A DNA stretch of 64,000 nucleotides from CAYQCE01 sp964415885 (GTDB taxonomy: Bacteria; Zixibacteria; MSB-5A5; JAABVY01; JAHJOQ01). The position numbers and the translations under genes are program-made. Shown in pieces: positions 1 to 8,741 of the stretch. Location: positions 1 through 64,000 of the forward strand of contig CAYQCE010000007.1 in the NCBI GenBank assembly GCA_964415885.1. The letters are read 5' to 3'. The notes under the pieces were generated by a model that saw nothing but the letters and a program-made list of their open reading frames with translations, made no database searches and was not told the origin of the DNA. Numbering within the stretch: position 1 is the first letter of the stretch; every line of letters starts with the position of its first letter.

Positions 1-67
1 AGCTTTTCCAGCCATACGGACTTTTTCAACAGGCCCGAAGGCGGGAATCCATCTTAGGCCTTAGAAG

Positions 68-184
68 ATGTACTTTGTCTATATTGTGACAAACCAGCGA
101 AGCCTGGGTTCTCCATCAGCTTGCTGTGGGCAATGTGGGGGTATTGTACAACCCTGTAGCTATGGTGCCGAATTTGAACGATGA
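68..184 (+). pseudogene. Decayed start of a GIY-YIG nuclease-like gene
   Basis: The frame opens with MYFVYIVTNQR, which matches the usual beginning of the small GIY-YIG endonuclease-like (UvrC N-terminal type) family, where a similar stretch precedes the GIY strand. After about eleven residues the match is lost. The rest is a Cys-rich, low-quality translation ending at a TGA that overlaps the next gene start. No YIG strand or catalytic Arg/Glu is present, so I read it as a remnant or chance fragment, not a gene. The family match is from memory and short. Confidence 0.3.
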
Positions 185-615
185 CCAAGTACCCAAAACA
201 AATAGCGCTCGAATTTGTCCAGCGGATCAACGAACGCGATGTCGCCAAACTTGGCGAGATGATGACCGAGGATCATCGGTTCATAGATATAGCCGGCGAA
301 CTCTGGCAGGGCCGAAGAATCATGATGTCCAACTGGGAGGAGTATTACCGCATCTTCCCGGATTACACAATCGAAATTGAGAGAGCGATTCCGGTTGGCA
401 ATTTCGTGATTCTGATAGGCGTGTCCGACGGCAATCTCTCCGAGCACGGCCGCGAGGTGCTCAGGCGCGACGACGGTACGGCTCCGCCCAGAGACGAACT
501 GCAGGGCCCGGCTGTCTGGACGGCGATAGTCGACAGCGAGAAGATCCGCCAGTGGAGGGTCTACCCTGACACGCAGGAAGTCCGCGAGCGGCTGCGGATA
601 GCGCGGAAAAGCTGA
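181..615 (+). CDS. SnoaL/NTF2-like domain protein
   Basis: This 144-residue protein has the alpha+beta cone layout of the SnoaL/NTF2-like superfamily: an N-terminal helix with an ALEFVQRINERD pattern, then a TEDHRFID strand, the FPDYTIEIE segment, and a C-terminal strand with IRQWRVYPDTQ. Members are small ligand-binding proteins or isomerase-like enzymes, and the substrate cannot be read from sequence. There is no signal peptide, so it should be cytoplasmic. The ATG lacks a clear Shine-Dalgarno sequence and no upstream partner is visible. It is probably monocistronic, because a promoter for the next gene lies between the two. Confidence 0.7.
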   Translation: MTKYPKQIALEFVQRINERDVAKLGEMMTEDHRFIDIAGELWQGRRIMMSNWEEYYRIFPDYTIEIERAIPVGNFVILIGVSDGNLSEHGREVLRRDDGTAPPRDELQGPAVWTAIVDSEKIRQWRVYPDTQEVRERLRIARKS

Positions 616-667
616 CTTCGATCGACTATCAGTCCGACGCGCAAACCGCTTCAATCCTCTCCCCGAA

Positions 668-696
668 TTGCCGATATACCGAAAAAGGCGTAAAAT
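668..696 (+). promoter_or_regulatory. Sigma-70-type promoter of the SPFH gene
   Basis: TTGCCG and TAAAAT are separated by 17 bases. The predicted transcript starts near 703, leaving a short leader that contains the AGGAG ribosome site at 706-710. Confidence 0.5.
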
Positions 697-715
697 CCAG
701 TCATAAGGAGAGAAT

Positions 716-1852
716 ATGGGCGTTTTCATGGAGATTATCGAGTGGGTCGATCTCGACTCGAACGATATGATACATCGGATTCCCGAGAAGGGCTCTGCCG
801 ACATTAAACTCGGTGCGCAGTGTATAGTCCGCGAGAGCCAGTCGGCGGTTTTTTTCAACAACGGCAAGGCGACCGATATGCTCAGCCCCGGGCGGCACAC
901 GCTTTCGACGCTTAACCTGCCGATCCTGACGAAAATCCTCTCGCTCCCATGGGGATTCAAGTCGCCGTTTCGGGCAGAGGTCTATTTCGTCAATCACAAG
1001 GTTTTCACGAACCTGAAGTGGGGGACGAGAGACCCGGTGGCGTTTCGCGACGCCGAACTCGGACTGATCCGTCTGCGCGGCCACGGCGCATACACCTGCC
1101 AGATCAACGAACCGCTGGTTTTTCTTAACAAGATGGTGGGGCGTCAGGCGCTCTATTCGACGTATGATATCGAGGACTATCTCCGTGACGTCATAATTGC
1201 GCGTCTCAATGACTATTTCGGCGAGAACCTGAAGACGCTTTTCGATCTGCCTGCGCAGTATACCGAGATGGCCACCGATCTGAAGAAGATCCTGATGGAC
1301 GAGTTCACCAAATACGGCATGGAACTCGTCGACTTTTACATCTCCGCTATCACACCGCCAGACGAGGTCCAGCGGATGATCGACGAGAAATCGGGAATGA
1401 AGGCGGTCGGCGATCTCGATCACTTTCTCAAGTATGAGATGGCGAAGGCGTTCGGATCTTCGGGGGCGGGCAGCTATGCCGGTCCCGGCGCAGGGCTTGG
1501 GATGGGAGCCGGAGTCGGTCTTATGGCGCCAATGATGATGTCGAAGGCGTTCGCGCCCGACCAGACAGATTTCAAACAGCACGAGATTCCGACAGTGACC
1601 TGCCCGCAGTGTAACGCCGACACTCCCGAGGAGTCGCGTTTCTGCTACAAATGCGGCCACCAGATGGTTCGTACGAACGAATGTCACAAGTGTGGAGCGG
1701 AGCTTCCTGCCGATGCTGAGTTCTGCATGAAGTGCGGAACGAAGCTGCAGACGGGCGAGAGACTCGAATGTCCCGAATGCGGACAGAAGCTGCCCGACGG
1801 CACCAAGTTCTGTTTCAACTGTGGCAAGAAGCTGGATGACGACGAAAAATGA
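716..1852 (+). CDS. SPFH-domain protein with three C-terminal zinc ribbons (YdjI-like)
   Basis: The 378-residue protein begins with an SPFH/virion-core-like domain (about residues 5-245) resembling B. subtilis YdjI. A Gly/Met-rich linker follows (about 255-285), then three CxxC-x(10-12)-CxxC zinc ribbons starting near residues 296, 323 and 352. YdjI-type proteins assemble at membranes and act with PspA/ESCRT-like stress proteins. There is no transmembrane helix, so association with the inner face of the membrane is likely. The ATG has a good GGAG site. The stop overlaps the next start as ATGA, so the zinc-ribbon protein downstream is a coupled partner. Family assignment is firm; the role is inferred. 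Confidence 0.8.
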   Translation: MGVFMEIIEWVDLDSNDMIHRIPEKGSADIKLGAQCIVRESQSAVFFNNGKATDMLSPGRHTLSTLNLPILTKILSLPWGFKSPFRAEVYFVNHKVFTNLKWGTRDPVAFRDAELGLIRLRGHGAYTCQINEPLVFLNKMVGRQALYSTYDIEDYLRDVIIARLNDYFGENLKTLFDLPAQYTEMATDLKKILMDEFTKYGMELVDFYISAITPPDEVQRMIDEKSGMKAVGDLDHFLKYEMAKAFGSSGAGSYAGPGAGLGMGAGVGLMAPMMMSKAFAPDQTDFKQHEIPTVTCPQCNADTPEESRFCYKCGHQMVRTNECHKCGAELPADAEFCMKCGTKLQTGERLECPECGQKLPDGTKFCFNCGKKLDDDEK

Positions 1853-3228
1853 GCTTTAGGCTCGAGGTAAGATGCTGTTTCTGCGGTGGCCGCCTCGATA
1901 TCGACGAGGCGAGCCGCTGTACGCGCTGCAGCCATTGCGGATCGATAATCAAGATCATGCGGGACAGAGTCCCGACATATATGATTCGGGATGATGTCCT
2001 CAAGCGTGAGGTCAAATTCCTCGTCGATCGTCATCTGAAGACCGGAGGTCGAAACCTCGTCTCGAGCTGGAATGATCTTCAGAAGGTCTACCTGCCGTTC
2101 AGGCGTGTTACCGGCACTGTATTCCGTATCGGAGAGAAGCACGAGGATGAAATCCAGTACGATTCCGAGGGGAACGAGGTGAGAAGGCGTGAGAAGACCA
2201 CGCTCGATATCAAGCTTGTTCAGAAGGATGTTTCCTATTGTGCAAGCGATGAATTTGACTGGGGGTTGCATTCGCTCGGAATACGTACGCAGACCGTGGC
2301 GCTTGCTCCGCTGGATGAAGAATTGGCGTCGGACGGGCTATTCATGCGTGCGAACGATACGCCCGATGAGGGACAGAAACGTCTGAGCGCGGCAGCGCGA
2401 AGTATGGCATCGATCGGACTGGGCGACCGAGCGAAGACCCAGCTCGATGTCGTCGGCCTCGAACAGATGCTGATTTATTTCCCGATCTGGATCGGCTGGA
2501 TCGCGACCCGGGACGGGCGCTTCATGGTGCAGTTCGATCCGGTTGCGAAGCGAGTCGCCTCCCTGAGTGAAGGTGAGATGGGATTGCCTGAGTCGGTTCA
2601 TATCTCATCTGACGGAAGCGTGAGAGCGGCAGCACACCGATGCCCTAACTGTGGCTCGGATTTTCCCCAGGCGGAGAAATCAGTTGTGTACTTCTGCGAC
2701 AATTGCAGGAGGTTGTACAGCGAGTGCGATGATGGCTACGATCAGGTACTGCCACAATTGATCGGAAGCGATGATAAGGATGCGAATCTCTTTCCATTTT
2801 GGGTATTCGATGTCGAAGCATCTGCCTATGACGGGCGAGCAGACCTGCTGCAGGTGTTTAAGCTCTCGCGCTTTCGAGGCTCCAAGTTCTACATTCCGGC
2901 ATTCAATGTCACTAATCCCTCCAGGATACTCCGGCTTATAGGACAATACAATTCCGGCGCGGCAAATTTTACATTTGAAAACCGCATCGAGAGACGCTAT
3001 ACTTTCTCCGACGTAGTTCTGCCGAAAGCAAAGGCCAGAGAAATGATCTTCCCGCTGGCCGCGGCGATTGCTGCCTCGCGCGGCTACCGTTTCAAATACG
3101 ACAGTCCGTCGCGTGGAGAGGGAATGGCCGAACCGGATCTTGTGTGGATGCCGTACAGGCTGGAGAAATATTTCTGGCTCGACCAGGCCACCGGCGCAGC
3201 GATCGAAAAGGCCGCTGTTGGAATATGA
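1849..3228 (+). CDS. Zinc-ribbon protein coupled to the SPFH protein (YdjG-like)
   Basis: This 459-residue protein has an N-terminal four-Cys ribbon (CCFCGG...CSHCG, about residues 9-32) and a second one (CPNCG...CDNC, from residue 265). Between and after them lie two similar beta-rich segments carrying YFPIWIGWI (about 208) and LFPFWVFDVEA (about 312), which suggests an internally duplicated domain. The layout resembles B. subtilis YdjG, which is encoded beside the SPFH protein YdjI. No enzyme motif is seen. It overlaps the genes on both sides by 4 bases (ATGA), so the three genes form one translational unit with the Ppx/GppA gene. The exact family is uncertain. Confidence 0.6.
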   Translation: MSFRLEVRCCFCGGRLDIDEASRCTRCSHCGSIIKIMRDRVPTYMIRDDVLKREVKFLVDRHLKTGGRNLVSSWNDLQKVYLPFRRVTGTVFRIGEKHEDEIQYDSEGNEVRRREKTTLDIKLVQKDVSYCASDEFDWGLHSLGIRTQTVALAPLDEELASDGLFMRANDTPDEGQKRLSAAARSMASIGLGDRAKTQLDVVGLEQMLIYFPIWIGWIATRDGRFMVQFDPVAKRVASLSEGEMGLPESVHISSDGSVRAAAHRCPNCGSDFPQAEKSVVYFCDNCRRLYSECDDGYDQVLPQLIGSDDKDANLFPFWVFDVEASAYDGRADLLQVFKLSRFRGSKFYIPAFNVTNPSRILRLIGQYNSGAANFTFENRIERRYTFSDVVLPKAKAREMIFPLAAAIAASRGYRFKYDSPSRGEGMAEPDLVWMPYRLEKYFWLDQATGAAIEKAAVGI

Positions 3229-4160
3229 AGAGACTCGCCGCAATCGATGTCGGCTCCAATTCTATTCTCCTCCAAATTGTCGAAGCACATGACCGGAACA
3301 TTGTGAGCACGATCACCGCAATGGAGCGCACTCCGCGAATCTCAGAGGGACTGAAGAAATCCGGTCGGATTAGCGACATCGCAGTCGAACGGCTGATCTC
3401 CGCACTCTTGGAATTCAAGCAGCAATGCGATCAGCACGATGTCGATATGATATCCTGCTACGGCACTTCAGCGATGCGTGAGGCATTGAACAGCGATGAG
3501 GTGGCTGCGTCGGTTAAGAAGGAGACCGGAATCGAGATCGAGGTGATCTCCGGCAAGAGAGAGGCGGCGCTGACCTATCTGGGCGCGAGCTTCGGCATGG
3601 AAAAGCTTAATGAGGATCGCGTGCTGATCGATGCCGGTGGAGGATCATCAGAGATTGTCGTAGCACACAGGATGGTCATACATTCCGCTGAGAGCTTCAA
3701 GATTGGTGCGGTAAGGCTGACGGAGGAATTCGGCACCGACGAGCAGAAGTCAGATTCGGAGACGGCAGAGGTTAAGCGGGAAATTGAACGCGAACTCTCG
3801 CAGTTCGAGCTACCCGGTTTCACAGGCAAGCCATCGGTAATCGTATCCGGCGGAACACCTACCGCACTTGCGGCATTTAGACTGGGACTGCAGAAGTACG
3901 AACCGGACCGAGTGCATGAAATGGAGATAACGGTTTCTGAGTACGAGAGGCTCATAACCGAACTCGCGACTATGAGCGCGGATGAGCGTAGAGGTGCGCT
4001 TGCGTTCGAGCCGAAACGGGCGGATGTCATCACTGCGGGCGGGCTTCTGAGTCTCTGCTTCGCGGAACATTACGATGCCGGGAGTGTAAGAGTTTCAGAG
4101 CGAAGTCTCCGCTATGGACAGCTTTACGAGCTACTCGGATTCGAGATTGAATTTGCTTGA
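3225..4160 (+). CDS. ppx: Ppx/GppA-family phosphatase
   Basis: This 311-residue protein belongs to the sugar kinase/Hsp70/actin-fold exopolyphosphatase and guanosine pentaphosphate phosphatase family. The first phosphate loop is DVGSNSILLQI (residues 6-16) and the second is DAGGGSSEIV (from residue 136), followed by the catalytic-Glu-type region. It is short, like the single-unit Ppx of Actinobacteria, and lacks the C-terminal HD-like domain of E. coli Ppx. I chose the ATG at 3225, which overlaps the upstream stop; a longer frame from 3144 only covers the previous gene. Substrate (polyphosphate or pppGpp) is not resolved. Confidence 0.85.
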   Translation: MKRLAAIDVGSNSILLQIVEAHDRNIVSTITAMERTPRISEGLKKSGRISDIAVERLISALLEFKQQCDQHDVDMISCYGTSAMREALNSDEVAASVKKETGIEIEVISGKREAALTYLGASFGMEKLNEDRVLIDAGGGSSEIVVAHRMVIHSAESFKIGAVRLTEEFGTDEQKSDSETAEVKREIERELSQFELPGFTGKPSVIVSGGTPTALAAFRLGLQKYEPDRVHEMEITVSEYERLITELATMSADERRGALAFEPKRADVITAGGLLSLCFAEHYDAGSVRVSERSLRYGQLYELLGFEIEFA

Positions 4161-4184
4161 CACTCATTTGGCCGATCATATATT
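4157..4184 (+). promoter_or_regulatory. Promoter upstream of the propeller protein
   Basis: TTGACA-16 bp-TATATT overlaps the stop codon of the phosphatase gene. A second TTGACT begins inside it at 4183. The implied leader is about 65 bases long and ends with a GGAG site before 4255. Confidence 0.5.
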
Positions 4185-4254
4185 GACTCGGACTGGAGGT
4201 GCGCATATCGAGATTTGATAATGAGTTAGAATGTTCGACAATAGCGGAGAATAA

Positions 4255-6810
4255 ATGTCTATGAGCGTATCCAGTTCGAGCGAACCGTGCATACCAATGC
4301 AGCGGTTTTTCTTATTTAGGTCGAGTCGATTCATCCCTCTGATTACATTGCTGTCTCTGATCATCCTGCCAATGTCAACGGCGTCCGCCTGGATGACGTA
4401 CAGCCTCGAGGAGCCGATTACAGTGCTCGGCGCCAATTCGGCGATTGATATAATCTACGATGGCGAGTATGTCTGGCTGGCGACACCGAGGGGGATTTCC
4501 GGAACGAATGATCTCGGTCAGTCGTGGATCACATACAATGAAAGCAATGGGCTCAATTCGAGCGATATTTCGGCGATTGCGTTCTCGAGAGGCGATCTCT
4601 GGGTAGGCACCGCCCACAATGTGATTGTCGAGGATCAACAGGTGGCATGGGGGGATGGCTTCAATGTCACTCCGGACCGTGGCAACACGTGGCAGTCATA
4701 CCAGCCGGATCAGGCGACTTCGGCGCAGATGCTTCCATACGATGTGGCCGTACTTGACTCGGTAACATACGCTGCCTGTTTCGCCGGCGGGTTGATTCGC
4801 TCCTTTGATGGCGGTGCGACATGGGAGAATGTCTTCGCGTCCTATCAGGATAGCGTCGACTTCGTAAACGAAGTCTTCGCTGAGCGGACGAATCTGTATT
4901 ACTCCGTGCTGATAGATACACTCCAGACCGACACGACTATTGTCTGGGCCGGGAGCGCTGCGGGAATACACAAGTATTCGTACGTCGCCGAGAATGCCAA
5001 GCTCGGAGGGAATGATACTTACGACATCGCATTCAACGGTGACTCGAGCGTCTGGCTCGCTATCAGTGGCGGCCTTTCGAGAGGCGACTCGCCCAATGAG
5101 GGCTTCGCATATATCTACCGTTCGTGGGATGAGGATGACGGCCTTCTCTCTGACTATTTCACGGTCGTCGAAGCCGACTCTGACTTCGTGATTGCGGCGG
5201 CGTGGGATACGACGATGCGCGCCGGCCTCGGATTCAACTACAGCACCGATGCCGGCGAGTCATGGAACTCATCCGCACCGGACCAGGCGGCCGGTCACGA
5301 GAGCATCGTGACCGAAATCGAAATCACGAATGACATAATCTTCGCCGCGTGCAGCGAGGGTGGGTTGATCCGGTCCGTCGATGGCGGCGATAGTTGGGAT
5401 GGTCTGTATCTGCTCGACGGCGACACATCGCCCGACAAACCGTACAATCGCGTATACTCACTCTCCACGGAGATATTGGGTGAGGACTCCCTTGCGCTTT
5501 GGGCAGGGACCGATTCGGGCATAGTAGTTTTCACATTCGATGACCCAACAGCCGAACCTGTCGAAAAAAGACATATTCCATTTGCGGACACCGATTCGAC
5601 CGGACAGCATATCGAAGCAATCATGGTTTGGGATCTCGACACAACGATCGTCTGGGACGAAGATTCGGTATCCAAACAAATTTGGGTGGCGTGCTGGCCG
5701 CTCGATGAAAACACATCGTCATATCAGGTGATGCGCTCCACTGACAACGGCGCATCTTGGGAGACTCCGCTGCAGCCGGCGCGCGTATTTGAGATTACGA
5801 ACTGGCGTGGTCTGCTGGTGATTGGATTAACTGGGAGTTACATATACTCGCCCGATTACGGCAGGATCAATTTCCAGTCTCAGACGGTCGGGAGTGGATC
5901 CGACAGGATATATTCAGCGTTCCGCAGTCTCGAACCTGCGGGGGCGTGGCTCTGGGCGGGAACGCTCCAGAGGTCTATCCGCTGGCTTGGCCCGGGGACC
6001 GCATGGCTGGGTGAGACAGTGACGACCGATCCGCTCAAGTTCGATTTCCATGCGCTATACGACAGAGACAACCATGGCCTGAGCGGCGATTTCGTCGTGG
6101 CGCTGGGCCTTCAAAAATCCGGTTCGACGAAAAAGCTCTGGGCAGCGACGCACAGAACCGAGCTTGGCGGATACGGTATCACATACACACCGGATAACGG
6201 CTCCGAGTGGATAATTGCCGCGAACGGAGTGCGCGCATGGAATATCGCCTTCGACAGCTCGGATGTCTATTTCGCCGCCAACGAAGGTCTCTACCTCCTC
6301 GAGGACGGTACCGGCAGTCCTGAGCGTATCGAGTTCGTCGAGGAGGGTGGCCGTGAGATCGTGCCGACCGCCGAGTTCTACTCGGTGCGTGTCATTGACG
6401 ATTACCTCTGGGCCGGTTCCAGTGATGGCATAGCTCTTAAAGAGCTTTCGAGTGGTGACACGGATATCTTCCGGGAGTTCAGGAGTGTATCCGATCTCGA
6501 GGGCGGCGATCCGTACACCACGCCCAATCCGGCTTCACCAACCAAGGGTGAGGGTTTCGTTCGATTCCACTACGAATTGACACAACCATCGACGGTCACG
6601 ATCAAGATATACGATTTCGCGATGAATCTCGTGGCGACCGTCGTCGAGAACGCGCCTCGTCAGCCACTGGAGGGCAAAACTCAGGAGGACGAGGATACAT
6701 GGGATATGAGGAACGGAAATGGTGACCTGGTTGCGGCCGGTGTCTATTTCTTCCTCGTTGAAACCTCATCCGGCGATCAGCGATGGGGCAAACTGATGGT
6801 GTTGCCGTAG
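4255..6810 (+). CDS. Exported propeller-repeat protein with FlgD-like C-terminal sorting domain
   Basis: The protein has 851 residues. An N-terminal signal peptide has its hydrophobic core at LITLLSLIILP and likely cleavage after ALA-type residues near 45 (TASA|W). The body repeats BNR/two-component-propeller-like motifs such as SxDxGxTW (for example DGGATWEN, DAGESWNS, DNGASWET), consistent with beta-propellers. The last ~95 residues (from PNPASPTKG) form a FlgD Ig-like domain with IKIYDFAMN and AAGVYFFLVET, typical of type IX secretion tails in the FCB group. Two PorV/PorQ-like genes follow at 16 bp and 33 bp spacing. Surface location is inferred. Two in-frame Met codons lie at the start; the first has the better ribosome site. 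Confidence 0.75.
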   Translation: MSMSVSSSSEPCIPMQRFFLFRSSRFIPLITLLSLIILPMSTASAWMTYSLEEPITVLGANSAIDIIYDGEYVWLATPRGISGTNDLGQSWITYNESNGLNSSDISAIAFSRGDLWVGTAHNVIVEDQQVAWGDGFNVTPDRGNTWQSYQPDQATSAQMLPYDVAVLDSVTYAACFAGGLIRSFDGGATWENVFASYQDSVDFVNEVFAERTNLYYSVLIDTLQTDTTIVWAGSAAGIHKYSYVAENAKLGGNDTYDIAFNGDSSVWLAISGGLSRGDSPNEGFAYIYRSWDEDDGLLSDYFTVVEADSDFVIAAAWDTTMRAGLGFNYSTDAGESWNSSAPDQAAGHESIVTEIEITNDIIFAACSEGGLIRSVDGGDSWDGLYLLDGDTSPDKPYNRVYSLSTEILGEDSLALWAGTDSGIVVFTFDDPTAEPVEKRHIPFADTDSTGQHIEAIMVWDLDTTIVWDEDSVSKQIWVACWPLDENTSSYQVMRSTDNGASWETPLQPARVFEITNWRGLLVIGLTGSYIYSPDYGRINFQSQTVGSGSDRIYSAFRSLEPAGAWLWAGTLQRSIRWLGPGTAWLGETVTTDPLKFDFHALYDRDNHGLSGDFVVALGLQKSGSTKKLWAATHRTELGGYGITYTPDNGSEWIIAANGVRAWNIAFDSSDVYFAANEGLYLLEDGTGSPERIEFVEEGGREIVPTAEFYSVRVIDDYLWAGSSDGIALKELSSGDTDIFREFRSVSDLEGGDPYTTPNPASPTKGEGFVRFHYELTQPSTVTIKIYDFAMNLVATVVENAPRQPLEGKTQEDEDTWDMRNGNGDLVAAGVYFFLVETSSGDQRWGKLMVLP

Positions 6811-6826
6811 AGAAAGGAGGAACGGC

Positions 6827-7795
6827 ATGAAAAAGGCATTTATCGTATTCAGCTTATGCGCCGCCGTCCTTCTGTCTCGGGCGGCTGCCGAGGACTACGA
6901 CGGGGGCTATGCGGGCTCATTCCTCGAACTCGGTCTGTCGGCCCGCGCTGTTGCGATGGGCCAGGCGCAGTATGCGATTTCGGATGACCCGGCAGGCGTC
7001 TTTTATAATCCTGCCGGAGTTGCATATCTGAAAGAGAGAGCGGTCGGCTTCTCATACCGCGTCATGGACCTCGATCGCAAACTCGCGTATGCTTCGATAA
7101 ATTTCCCGGTGCGTGACGAGGCTTCGCTTGCGCTCGGGTGGATACACGCAGGTGTGGGCGATATTATCGAGCGCGACAGGCTCGGCGAGCCGGGAGATGA
7201 GCTCACTTATTCCGAGAATGTAATATCGGTGACGTTTTCCAGAATATTCTCCCGGTATGTATCGGTCGGTGCTACCGGCAAGTATCATATCGCGGAGCTC
7301 GCAGGTGTTTCGAGTACTACCGCCGGTTTTGACATCGGCGCATTCGTTCGACTCGAGAAAGGTGTCACGCTTTCGGAGAATTCGTTCATCGACCTGCTGC
7401 GGTTCGGTGCTCTCGTCGGTAATCTCGGTGCCAGTCATATCTGGACCACTGGCGACTACTGGCAGCAGCGGGGAGAGGTCGGCGATTCGCAGTCTGATGA
7501 CTTCCCGATCCTGGTCGGCGGGGGAGCGTCCGCGCTGGTCATGGACAGCACTCTGCTCGTTGCGGTCGATGTTCGAAAATACCAGTGGCATTCACTGCGA
7601 TTCCAGATCGGCGGAGAGTATGCCATTGGCGATGTTTTGAAGATTCGCGCCGGCATGGATGACTTCCACCCGACATTCGGCGGCGGCATCGAGCACAAGC
7701 TCGATACATTTACGCTCAGGATAGATTACGGCTTCTCGTCGCCGAAGGCCGAGGAATCCTCGGATCACCTGTTTACTTTCGGGGTAGCATTCTAA
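6827..7795 (+). CDS. PorV/PorQ-like outer-membrane beta-barrel protein
   Basis: This 322-residue protein has a clear signal peptide (cleavage near AAA|EDY, residue 21). The N-terminal signature of the PorV/PorQ (UPF0164) family follows: GLSARAVAMGQA, then DDPAGVFYNPAG. Alternating hydrophobic strands and a C-terminal Phe (VAF) suit an outer-membrane barrel. PorV family members in Bacteroidota shuttle or release type IX cargo at the cell surface. A strong AAAGGAGG site precedes the ATG, and the gene follows the FlgD-tailed protein closely, so co-transcription is likely. A generic lipid-transport (FadL-like) role is the alternative. Confidence 0.75.
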   Translation: MKKAFIVFSLCAAVLLSRAAAEDYDGGYAGSFLELGLSARAVAMGQAQYAISDDPAGVFYNPAGVAYLKERAVGFSYRVMDLDRKLAYASINFPVRDEASLALGWIHAGVGDIIERDRLGEPGDELTYSENVISVTFSRIFSRYVSVGATGKYHIAELAGVSSTTAGFDIGAFVRLEKGVTLSENSFIDLLRFGALVGNLGASHIWTTGDYWQQRGEVGDSQSDDFPILVGGGASALVMDSTLLVAVDVRKYQWHSLRFQIGGEYAIGDVLKIRAGMDDFHPTFGGGIEHKLDTFTLRIDYGFSSPKAEESSDHLFTFGVAF

Positions 7796-7828
7796 CTTGT
7801 GACAAAAGAGCTGATTAGGTTATGTGAT

Positions 7829-8734
7829 ATGAAGTATATGATTGTCTTTATCAGCATCGCGGCATTGATTGTTCTCTCGGGATCCACAGCCGCCGGTCAG
7901 TCGGTCAATGAACGTGACCTCTCCGGCGTGGTCGGATTACGCATTGCACCCGGGGCTGCACAAGCCGGCGCGGCTGAGGCGTTCAGTTCGGTCGCCAGTG
8001 ACATTTTCGCGCTTTATTACAATCCCGCAGGCGCAATCGAGGCGGGCGAGTATTCCGCTGGAATCATGCACCATGAGTGGGTGGATGACATCCGTTCGGA
8101 GTATGTCGCAGGATTGTGGCGGCCCGACAGGGTCGCTCTCGGAGTTTCGCTTCTCTACAATTCGGTTGGCGATATCGAGCGTCGCGATCAGGCGTCCGAA
8201 GACCCGATATCGCTCTTCGATGCTCAGGACCTCGCCGCGGGACTAACCGGGTCTTTCTTTATCGGACCGGATTTCTCACTCGGTGCGACTATCAAGCTGA
8301 TCTACCAGAAGATCGATATCGAATCGGGGACGGCATGGGGGTTCGACATGGGCGGCTACTACAGATTTATTGAAAATCTGGAGGTCGGGCTTTCCGTGGC
8401 TAATCTTGGCTCCAGGATGACAATAGATGAATACGAGGCTGATCTGCCGACCGTGGTTCGTGCCGGTGGCGCGTACACATGGCGGACGCTGCGAATGGGC
8501 TTGAGCCTTGTGACGCCCACCGACGATGAAACCCACTTCCATCTCGGCGCGGAGAATATTATCGGCGACATTCTTACGCTGCGCGCCGGATATGCGACCG
8601 GGTATGAAATCCGTGACCTCGCGATTGGGTTCGGGGTCAGGCATGAATTCGTGTCGGTCGATTATGCATACACACCAATAGAAGCTGGTTTAGGGGACTC
8701 ACATAGGTTTTCACTGACATTTAGCTGGAGGTAG
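7829..8734 (+). CDS. Second PorV/PorQ-like outer-membrane protein
   Basis: This 301-residue paralogue of the preceding gene carries the same signature: GAAQAGAAEAFSSVASD and IFALYYNPAG. The start at 7829 gives a proper signal peptide (hydrophobic core IVFISIAALIVLSG, cleavage near AAG|Q). A GTG at 7799 would add ten residues that do not suit a signal sequence. The protein ends in SWR after alternating strands. Tandem PorV-type paralogues behind one candidate cargo suggest a dedicated secretion or anchoring unit. It lies 7 bp upstream of the dehydrogenase gene, whose ribosome site sits at its stop codon. Confidence 0.75.
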   Translation: MKYMIVFISIAALIVLSGSTAAGQSVNERDLSGVVGLRIAPGAAQAGAAEAFSSVASDIFALYYNPAGAIEAGEYSAGIMHHEWVDDIRSEYVAGLWRPDRVALGVSLLYNSVGDIERRDQASEDPISLFDAQDLAAGLTGSFFIGPDFSLGATIKLIYQKIDIESGTAWGFDMGGYYRFIENLEVGLSVANLGSRMTIDEYEADLPTVVRAGGAYTWRTLRMGLSLVTPTDDETHFHLGAENIIGDILTLRAGYATGYEIRDLAIGFGVRHEFVSVDYAYTPIEAGLGDSHRFSLTFSWR

Positions 8735-8741
8735 AATCTCA

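Noticed and set aside
160..960. 266-codon open frame on the minus strand
   Set aside because: It lies opposite the NTF2-like and SPFH genes and its Arg/His-rich translation resembles no family; the plus strand is clearly coding.
701..1687. 328-codon open frame on the minus strand
   Set aside because: It is antisense to the SPFH gene, whose motifs and zinc ribbons are unmistakable.
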